From Hespellia sp. (GTDB lineage: Bacteria; Bacillota; Clostridia; Lachnospirales; Lachnospiraceae): 36,454 bases of DNA. The translations under genes and the position numbers were made by a program. The stretch is from NCBI GenBank assembly GCA_028693555.1, contig JAQUVD010000037.1:1-36454 (forward strand), written 5' to 3'. Shown piece by piece: positions 31,177-36,454 of the stretch. Numbering within the stretch: the stretch's first letter is position 1; each line of letters starts with the position of its first letter. The notes beneath the pieces are model-generated. The model was not told the DNA's origin. It did not search any database and was given only the letters and a program-made list of their open reading frames with translations.

Positions 31177-32691
31177 TTATAAATCTCCATTCAGAATTAC
31201 TTTTGCTTCATCCTTACTAATTCCAATAGCTGTTGAAATCAAATTAACTGCCTGTCCCTCTGTTATCGCTCCTGACCTAAATTGTGCCATGATGGCAATC
31301 AAGCTCTGCGTCTGTGCCCCATTTAATTGCTTACCCTGTACCTCTGTTTGTTGGGTCACCACCCCATCCCCTAGATCTCCAGAGACATCACCAAACATCA
31401 TCTGATCAACAATGGTTTCACTTGGAACGTTCTCTGCGTCCAGCTTCTCAATCTCTTTCGCAACATTATCCACAATGCTAAGTACACTAAGCTGTGTCTC
31501 CTTGGACACAACCCCCTCAAGCTGAGTTGCAATCTGACTCTCCTCCAATACATTCGCTGGGAAGTTCGGTGTGAAATGATAATGAATCTTTACAAAATCA
31601 TCTTTCCTCCTTCCTGATACTGGATTGCTAAATATCAACTTATACCGCCGGTTCATGCCGGAGGTAAACTTCCGTTCCTTTGTCTTCTCAAGATTGCTCA
31701 TGGCTTGCAATTTATACTTCAACGCTATACCGGAGCTGGTACCAAAGTTCTCATCCGAGATATTTGCCACCATACTGATCTGGAAGATGAGCTTTTCCAA
31801 TCGGTCAATAAGATGTTCCTGTGTCGCATCTCCATCCGGCTTCTGCAAGAAATTCACCTCAGGAAGCACTCCACTCAATGACTCCCCGAAATTGATTATT
31901 CGATTATCACGAATATTTTGAAGATTATCATCATCAAGCAATGCGCCAAGCACTTTCATATATGCATCTGCAAAGTAGTCCACATCATTTGCCTTTTCTG
32001 ATATTGCCTTGTTGTAGGCATCGATCATTGTCAACACAGGCTCAAAGATTCCCATCTTTTCTTCATTCTCCACATACTCCGTTGCCGGGACACCATCAAA
32101 ACCGTGTATTTTACTTTCATCTTCCCAGGTGATTCTACCCTTCAGAGCAAACCACCGTACCCTTTCATAGTCAGACACACTCCCATGCAGTACATCGTTC
32201 GAATCCTTATATATCCGAACAAAAAACCGCTCTCGACAGAGAACGGAATCGTCATATATCATAAATGCATCCATTGGTGACAGATATGTAATCCCTATTT
32301 GACCTTCCTGATCCACATAGTACATCTCATACCCTTTTCCATAAATACTGCATATCTTAGAGAGCTCTGCATTATTATCATCCTGATCGTTATACTGATC
32401 TAGGAATTCCACATACTTTTCTACTGCTTCGTTACCTTCATCCACAGAAAGCTTGATTGGATGTCCGATGAAAAATCCATTCATGGCATCAACGATATAC
32501 TTCGCAAAGTTAACAGCAATTCGATTATCAGGTTTCCAATCCGGCTTATTCTTGGCATAGAATATCGAATAATCCGTCATGTATGCAGCTATTAATCGAT
32601 TGTACCGAAACGCTGATTCCGATGCATGCTGCTGTAGGAACTGCCCCAGCTTTGCGTCTGTCAGTTCTTCCTCCAATGGTAATCTATACAT
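31177..32691 (-). CDS. Portal protein (SPP1 gp6 type)
   Basis: 504 residues, standard size. The portal ring is the gate for DNA entry and exit and the site where terminase docks. RIAVNFAKYIVDAMNGFFIG, GKGYEMYYVDQEGQI and YLSPMDAFMIYDDSV are typical of SPP1-type portals; the C-terminal SGIALKYKLQAMSNLEKTKE is the crown/stem region. AGGAGG lies before the ATG, one base after the terL stop. Confidence 0.93.
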   Translation of the reverse strand: MYRLPLEEELTDAKLGQFLQQHASESAFRYNRLIAAYMTDYSIFYAKNKPDWKPDNRIAVNFAKYIVDAMNGFFIGHPIKLSVDEGNEAVEKYVEFLDQYNDQDDNNAELSKICSIYGKGYEMYYVDQEGQIGITYLSPMDAFMIYDDSVLCRERFFVRIYKDSNDVLHGSVSDYERVRWFALKGRITWEDESKIHGFDGVPATEYVENEEKMGIFEPVLTMIDAYNKAISEKANDVDYFADAYMKVLGALLDDDNLQNIRDNRIINFGESLSGVLPEVNFLQKPDGDATQEHLIDRLEKLIFQISMVANISDENFGTSSGIALKYKLQAMSNLEKTKERKFTSGMNRRYKLIFSNPVSGRRKDDFVKIHYHFTPNFPANVLEESQIATQLEGVVSKETQLSVLSIVDNVAKEIEKLDAENVPSETIVDQMMFGDVSGDLGDGVVTQQTEVQGKQLNGAQTQSLIAIMAQFRSGAITEGQAVNLISTAIGISKDEAKVILNGDL

Positions 32692-32692
32692 T

Positions 32693-33964
32693 CTATAATC
32701 CTCCTTTGATTGGATTGTACTTTGATCTTCCAGTCATAATTCTTAGTAAACTTGCCGCCGAGTCAGGACTGTCATCATGCTCCGCAAACTCGTTGTAATC
32801 TAATATTTCGTTGATATATTCCGGATCGGTATCCTCCAGCCAGACAATTCTCTTCCAGTGGCTACGAAGATACGTTGATATCTTTATAAATTTATTCATT
32901 GATTCAGGATACAAATTGGTATGGTATCCAAGTTCCCTTAGCTCCTTTGCCAGATATCCTTTATCTGCATTCTTCTCACAAGCAATTGAACCGGCTCGTA
33001 AGTTCTTATGATAGACACCTATCTCACTCAGGCAGTCATCCACATGTTTGTCCCACCTTTTTCCAAAACCGATAATTCGTCCATCTATCAACTCTTTAAA
33101 CATCGTGAACGCCGTGCCGTCTGCGCCATCATAAGCAGCATCTATGTGCATCAGACCGCCATAGATCAGTTCCGTTTCTTTGGTGAACTGCGGCTCCTTG
33201 AACATCGCATCTTTATCTGCAATATGCTTGAGTTCATAGTTGGCAGCGAAGAGCGAATCACTCATGGACTGCCTGAGCTGTTCCAACGTGTTTCTGTCAA
33301 TAAGTCCAGTGGAATAACAGTCATACCGCTTTACATTCGGCATAATAGATATTGCATCCTCTTTATGCCACGGCGTTCCCGTGTTGATGAACCTCCCAGT
33401 ACGATTCTTGATGTTCTGAAGTTCCATGTATTGTATCTTTGTACGTTCACGCTCTGCTCTGCTGATTCGGTCTTTCAAGTTTACAATATCATCTGTAACA
33501 ACTATGTCTGCATGCTTACCAGTAATGGATGTTCCAATACCAAGTCCCAGCACCTGACTGACTCCTCTGGTTGATGTACACAGGTTTGTGTGTATCTCAG
33601 AGTTGTTACTTTTCAGCAGTTCCAGTTCAGTATCATACAGCACACGTGAAATGTTCTGCATTGCTCCTGTCTTCAATATCTTTTGCGACTGTGCTATTAC
33701 CTCGGTCACATCATCGTCCGTCTTCCGGAAGAATATCACATTCTCATTCGGCTTAATGACTGAATGGATTGCTAAGAACAGTGACAGATCGGTTGTCTTG
33801 TATGACCCTCGATGTGCGAGCAGTGTCTGATCAGCGTCTGCATACAAAAAAGACCGCAGCCACTCGTTATGCAGTTCGGTCAAATCTGTGAATCCTACCC
33901 AATGTCCAATTTTATACGGTTCATTCCACAGGAGGTCCAGAACCTCTTGCTTTTTGACGTTCAA
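32693..33964 (-). CDS. terL: Terminase large subunit
   Basis: 423 residues starting at TTG (33964), with GGAGG six bases upstream inside terS. It packages DNA with an ATPase and cuts concatemers with a nuclease. The ATPase part shows LAHRGSYKTTDL (49-60, Walker A variant), Walker B DIVVTDDIV and the coupling motif INTGTPWH. The RNase H-like nuclease shows MHIDAAYDGADGTAF and the final acidic EHDDSPDSAAS. It overlaps terS by 44 bases. Confidence 0.93.
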   Translation of the reverse strand: MNVKKQEVLDLLWNEPYKIGHWVGFTDLTELHNEWLRSFLYADADQTLLAHRGSYKTTDLSLFLAIHSVIKPNENVIFFRKTDDDVTEVIAQSQKILKTGAMQNISRVLYDTELELLKSNNSEIHTNLCTSTRGVSQVLGLGIGTSITGKHADIVVTDDIVNLKDRISRAERERTKIQYMELQNIKNRTGRFINTGTPWHKEDAISIMPNVKRYDCYSTGLIDRNTLEQLRQSMSDSLFAANYELKHIADKDAMFKEPQFTKETELIYGGLMHIDAAYDGADGTAFTMFKELIDGRIIGFGKRWDKHVDDCLSEIGVYHKNLRAGSIACEKNADKGYLAKELRELGYHTNLYPESMNKFIKISTYLRSHWKRIVWLEDTDPEYINEILDYNEFAEHDDSPDSAASLLRIMTGRSKYNPIKGGL

Positions 33965-34448
33965 AATATTCCTCCATCTCTTTTAGCGATTCATCAATTG
34001 CCGGAGTCTTTATATCCAGTTTGTCATTCCACATACCGAGATGCCGTCCAAGTAGTTCCAAAGCCTTCTCTTTGTCATTCAGCTTGACTTCAATCCCATT
34101 CGCACCTTCCTTAATTCCGGCAATTGCTCGCACCTGCTCTTCTTCCAATGATTCAGTTGGTTTTACAAACACAGTATTTCCTCGTATAGTGACATAGTCT
34201 GTAGCCTTTGAAAAAGCAATAGATGCTAATTCCTCCACGACCCTATCCTGCGTTACTTCAGTGCGTTTTTGACGCTCTTTCATTCGTTCGGAAATATATT
34301 CTGCAACGTTAGCAATTGTTAGCAATCTACTCCCGTTTGCTCGTGCCGTTTCTTCCTTCTTCACAGATGGATACGCAACTCTGTAAGCCCTCGTGGCATT
34401 TAGATCTATCAAGTATTCATCTGCAAATATCTTCTGTTTCTTTGTCAC
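33921..34448 (-). CDS. terS: Terminase small subunit
   Basis: 175 residues, GTG start with AAGGTGAG upstream. TKKQKIFADEYLIDLNATRA and ARANGSRLLTIANVAEYI are typical of terminase_2-type small subunits, which recognise the packaging site on phage DNA; the N-terminal helix-turn-helix is followed by a helical oligomerisation part and a C-terminal tail (MEEYFERQKARGSGPPVE) that contacts terL. It ends with TGA, which shows TGA acts as stop in this phage. Confidence 0.9.
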   Translation of the reverse strand: MTKKQKIFADEYLIDLNATRAYRVAYPSVKKEETARANGSRLLTIANVAEYISERMKERQKRTEVTQDRVVEELASIAFSKATDYVTIRGNTVFVKPTESLEEEQVRAIAGIKEGANGIEVKLNDKEKALELLGRHLGMWNDKLDIKTPAIDESLKEMEEYFERQKARGSGPPVE

Positions 34449-34480
34449 TAAGACTCACCTTCTTTCTGTAATTTATAAAA

Positions 34481-34552
34481 TGGACCCTCTAGGACTCGAA
34501 CCTAGGACCGGTCGGTTATGAGCCGACTGCTCTTCCACTGAGCTAAGGATCC
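34481..34552 (-). tRNA. tRNA with CAU anticodon (Ile2 or Met)
   Basis: A complete cloverleaf of 72 bases on the minus strand: acceptor GGATCCT with AGGGTCC, D-stem GCTC/GAGC, anticodon stem GTCGG/CCGAC with loop CTCATAA, T-stem CTAGG/CCTAG with TTCGAGT, discriminator A. CCA is not encoded. The GGA..UCC acceptor resembles bacterial tRNA-Ile2 (whose C34 becomes lysidine and reads AUA) more than elongator Met, but this needs a covariance model. It lies between the terS gene and the AT-rich cassette. Confidence 0.93.
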
Positions 34553-34556
34553 ACAT

Positions 34557-34582
34557 AAAAAAGACACCCATTGCTGGATGCC
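34557..34582 (-). terminator. Rho-independent terminator after the two-gene cassette
   Basis: Stem GGCATCC/GGGTGTC with a 6-base loop (34563-34582), followed on the minus strand by six Ts (34557-34562). It ends four bases before the tRNA. Confidence 0.75.
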
Positions 34583-34602
34583 TAGATTTTTCATTTTATT
34601 TA

Positions 34603-35094
34603 TTATTGTTTTTCTACTTCTATCATCAGCATATTAATAAAATTCTCTTTACGCCTGTAATACTTTTTGTCAATTTTTTCTTTTTCCACATCTATATCTC
34701 CGTTAAAAAGATACACTTCAATCGCATACTTTCCCTCACTTGGGAAAGGCAAATTATCATAATCTGTAATTATTGGAAAGCTGTACGTTATCACATCATC
34801 AACTTCACTAGATAATGATACCTTACATCCGCTCAACCGATTGATATACGCCGGAGTTTGATTAATAGTCCTAATAAAAAAGACAAAAGATAAGTCTTTG
34901 CAACTGTTTCTAAGCACATATTCAACAAGATCTACACGACACAGAAGCTTAATATCTGTCATTTTTGATTCGTCTATCAGAATTTTATTTTTTATGCCGT
35001 TAATGTTAATAAGCTCACCATCAATCTCTTCGCACTCGTCGCAGAGAAAAAGTGTTGCGTTAACTCTATTAATATAATTATTCGTCATCTTCAA
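34603..35094 (-). CDS. Hypothetical protein, second gene of AT-rich cassette
   Basis: 163 residues, soluble. The start NRVNATLFLCDECEEIDGEL, NINGIKNKILIDE and the later beta-rich LSFVFFIRTINQTPAYINRL and GKYAIEVYLFNGDIDVE suggest a beta-sandwich. The pattern CDE...G.L.NI.GI loosely resembles the DUF6941 family (beta-sandwich proteins of unknown role near signalling and defence genes); I hold this only weakly. The gene overlaps the membrane protein gene by 17 bases, so both are translated together. Codon use and AT content differ from the surrounding phage genes. Confidence 0.7.
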   Translation of the reverse strand: MKMTNNYINRVNATLFLCDECEEIDGELININGIKNKILIDESKMTDIKLLCRVDLVEYVLRNSCKDLSFVFFIRTINQTPAYINRLSGCKVSLSSEVDDVITYSFPIITDYDNLPFPSEGKYAIEVYLFNGDIDVEKEKIDKKYYRRKENFINMLMIEVEKQ

Positions 35095-35512
35095 TCCACC
35101 CCTGTGTTCCCTCTATAGTCTCTTCTTTTTGATTCTTATCAGCTATAATTCCACGATACGGACCATTTTTTACTTCATCAAATCTAGAATTCATTTCGGA
35201 TTTCAAATTATAAACCTGAGCAGTTACATCTTTTTGTAGTTCAGTCATCATCTTTATTGTATCCTTTTGAACCTCATTCGACTGTTCGACATTATAAAAA
35301 CTTAAGAACAAAGATATTATTCCTAAAATCAAAGCCGCCATACCAACAACAAGACTTACCCATTCATTCATCACCGATAATGTTAATTGTTTGCCTGTAA
35401 CAAAGCTTGCAATAAATAGTGCAATTATGCTTGAACTAATAATAAATATCATGATCAAGCCCCAGTATTTTCTCCAAAACTCGATGATACTTTTCATTTT
35501 CTGCTTCACCAA
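35078..35512 (-). CDS. Two-span membrane protein with cytoplasmic coiled coil, first gene of AT-rich cassette
   Basis: About 144 residues. The frame has an ATG at 35527, but AGGAGG (35519-35524) lies just after it, so the real start is the in-frame TTG at 35512 (six bases away) or GTG at 35509. Membrane helices LIMIFIISSSIIALFIASFV and LVVGMAALILGIISLFLSFY are followed by a helical region (VQKDTIKMMTELQKDVTAQV) and an acidic end (GTQGWIEDDE). The topology fits superinfection exclusion, signalling or effector-anchoring proteins. No family recognised. Expressed from its own promoter at 35542-35570. Confidence 0.7.
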   Translation of the reverse strand: MVKQKMKSIIEFWRKYWGLIMIFIISSSIIALFIASFVTGKQLTLSVMNEWVSLVVGMAALILGIISLFLSFYNVEQSNEVQKDTIKMMTELQKDVTAQVYNLKSEMNSRFDEVKNGPYRGIIADKNQKEETIEGTQGWIEDDE

Positions 35513-35520
35513 TGTCTTCC

Positions 35521-35540
35521 TCCTCATATGTATATGAGGA
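35521..35540. promoter_or_regulatory. Palindrome over the cassette transcription start, operator-like
   Basis: TCCTCATAT (35521-35529), two bases, ATATGAGGA (35532-35540). It starts directly after the -10 box and its inner part contains the GAGGA that belongs to the ribosome binding site. It could be a repressor operator or a hairpin that hides the RBS. Confidence 0.6.
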
Positions 35541-35541
35541 T

Positions 35542-35570
35542 ATTATATTATAAATGTTAATTATGCACAA
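35542..35570 (-). promoter_or_regulatory. Promoter of the AT-rich cassette
   Basis: TTGTGC (35565-35570), 17 bases, TATAAT (35542-35547) on the minus strand. It directly follows the terminator of the upstream gene, so the cassette is isolated from late transcription. Confidence 0.7.
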
Positions 35571-35571
35571 C

Positions 35572-35600
35572 AAAAAACGCCCTGCCACACACAGGACGTT
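35572..35600 (-). terminator. Terminator after the sigma-like regulator gene
   Basis: Stem AACGTCCTG/CAGGGCGTT (35576-35584 and 35592-35600, one G-U pair) with a 7-base loop, followed by six Ts on the minus strand. Confidence 0.8.
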
Positions 35601-35694
35601 TTCTGCAATCGCTTATGAGTGGTTGAAAATGCAAAAAGTATGTTACTTTTCAGAACTTCCACTATAATAATAACACAGATTTTGTTTAATAAGT

Positions 35695-36111
35695 TTAATC
35701 TTTCAAATATCCGGATATTTTTTGAGATATTCTCCCCTTTGTATATCCCATCTCTTTTCCAACTTCATCCATCTTCTTTCCCTCAAGGAATGACATTTCG
35801 AATATCTGACGGTCTGTACTGTCCGGTATGCCGGAAATGAATTCCTCAATCTCCGTCTTCGTGCGTTCTATGCTGTCAAGGCGGAGCTCGTTAAGCCGTA
35901 TCTGCTTTCCCACTTCATCTGACTCTCTCGGCTCATCCATTTGTACTGTCGTTCGTACCTCGGTATAAGGGAAGTACTCACTGGACCCGACAACCTTACC
36001 ACTTACTACCGGTATATTTTCTGCACGTTCATACAGCCTGTCCAGCTTCTTCTGTATTTTCGGACTTTCTCTTTGCATGCTCTTGTACTGCTTTAATGTC
36101 TTCTTGTCCAC
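35695..36111 (-). CDS. Phage late-gene regulator, sigma-70 region 4-like (ArpU/RinA type)
   Basis: 138 residues from a GTG at 36111, nine bases after AAGGGG; an upstream in-frame TTG at 36120 touches the RBS and is less likely. The C-terminal helix-turn-helix (RQIFEMSFLEGKKMDEVGKE, GYTKGRISQKISGYLKD) resembles sigma-70 region 4, and the N terminus is a helical coil. Proteins of this build in the gap before terminase genes of Firmicute phages activate the late operon. The distance to terS and the two terminators between suggest it acts on promoters further down. It has its own terminator. Confidence 0.8.
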   Translation of the reverse strand: MDKKTLKQYKSMQRESPKIQKKLDRLYERAENIPVVSGKVVGSSEYFPYTEVRTTVQMDEPRESDEVGKQIRLNELRLDSIERTKTEIEEFISGIPDSTDRQIFEMSFLEGKKMDEVGKEMGYTKGRISQKISGYLKD

Positions 36112-36274
36112 TGGTACCAACCCCTTTCTTCAAATCCACGCCCCACTTCGCCAACTGATCAGCCACACCGTACGGCTTGCGCAGGAACTCTGCTCTTGCC
36201 TTGTCGCTTGCGCTCTCCTGCATTTCATCATAGTGCTGCTTTCTATCCATGCTCTGTGTCTTTCTGTCTCTCAT
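36029..36274 (-). CDS. Small phage protein upstream of the late regulator
   Basis: About 80 residues. The start is uncertain: the frame begins at a GTG (36295) that overlaps AAGGAG, and ATGs stand at 36274 and 36250 with poor sites. MDRKQHYDEMQESASDKARA and FLRKPYGVADQLAKWGVDLK look like a real small phage protein. The last 27 codons overlap the start of the regulator gene in another frame. Function unknown. Confidence 0.5.
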   Translation of the reverse strand: MRDRKTQSMDRKQHYDEMQESASDKARAEFLRKPYGVADQLAKWGVDLKKGVGTSGQEDIKAVQEHAKRKSENTEEAGQAV

Positions 36275-36295
36275 TGGTTTATGTATCGTTCTCAC

Positions 36296-36454
36296 TCCTT
36301 AAATCTTAGTTTATCTTTTTCCCTTCCTAAATTTCAGTTTTCCCATACTATGAGGTATTTTTTTCACAAAATATTTAGTAAAAATTTTATCAAAATACAT
36401 AGCTTGAAGGTTAGTAATATTAATTTTTTTATTTTGCAACAACGCAATAATTGA
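36296..36454. other. AT-rich non-coding end of window
   Basis: No gene-like frame with a ribosome binding site on either strand. Several A/T runs and a short ATAC/GTAT hairpin followed by Ts (about 36342-36362) are seen. It may hold the promoter of the small phage gene to the left. Confidence 0.4.

Noticed and set aside
34481-34552. tRNA as the prophage attachment site
   Set aside because: It lies inside the late operon and no duplicate of its 3' end is visible; the junction is at about 12058.
1-36454. CRISPR array
   Set aside because: No evenly spaced short repeats with unique spacers on either strand.

Overview
The window looks like a chromosomal segment of a low-to-mid GC Clostridia gut-type bacterium, most likely Lachnospiraceae. 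This rests on inference: the gene repertoire (DUF1836, YerC-type TrpR-like protein, PcrA with a C-terminal KOW/Tudor-like tail), strong AGGAGG ribosome binding sites, and L27-like NLQLFA motifs. No 16S or other species marker is present.

Layout. (1) 1-3430 is a scrap yard. It holds the 3' part of an exporter-type ABC ATPase, two wrecks of large serine recombinase genes, a broken XRE regulator, a 204-codon orphan frame and an unrecognised fragment. An imperfect direct repeat of about 138 bp (1049-1185 and 3291-3428) includes the 3' end of rlmD, so this looks like a decayed integrative element that used the rlmD 3' end as its target. (2) 3388-11299 is a conserved chromosomal block: rlmD and aroF (operon), a small membrane protein with an acidic tail, pcrA, a DUF1836 regulator facing a yerC-type repressor across a bidirectional terminator, a PHP-family phosphatase and a C-terminally truncated DUF58 gene. 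(3) At about 12058 a lipoprotein gene (NMT1/SsuA-like ABC binding protein) is cut off by a prophage. (4) 12067 to the window end is the late region of a siphophage prophage, all on the minus strand.

Read in transcription order (right to left) the prophage runs: late regulator (sigma-70 region 4-like), an AT-rich two-gene cassette with its own promoter, operator-like palindrome and terminator, a CAU-anticodon tRNA, terS, terL, SPP1-type portal, minor head protein with a C-terminal JAB-like domain, a 47-residue acidic protein, a zinc-protease-like protein, a Prp-family cysteine protease, scaffold, major capsid, head-tail connectors, tail tube, a tail chaperone pair with a canonical -1 slippery heptamer, tape measure (split by an in-frame TGA), an enlarged distal tail protein, tail-associated protein, repeat-bearing fibre proteins, a DUF3850-like protein, holin, amidase and a small membrane-anchored protein at the phage edge. 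Integrase, repressor and replication genes must lie beyond 36454.

Most noteworthy: (a) the Prp protease gene adjoins a scaffold, and the scaffold, capsid and tail tube N termini all carry its likely cleavage motif, that of ribosomal protein L27; (b) a perfect GGGUUUC slippery site for a gpG-gpGT style fusion; (c) the autonomous two-gene cassette at 34557-35570, the best candidate in the window for an undescribed phage-borne system; (d) a tape-measure nonsense codon suggesting a crippled prophage.
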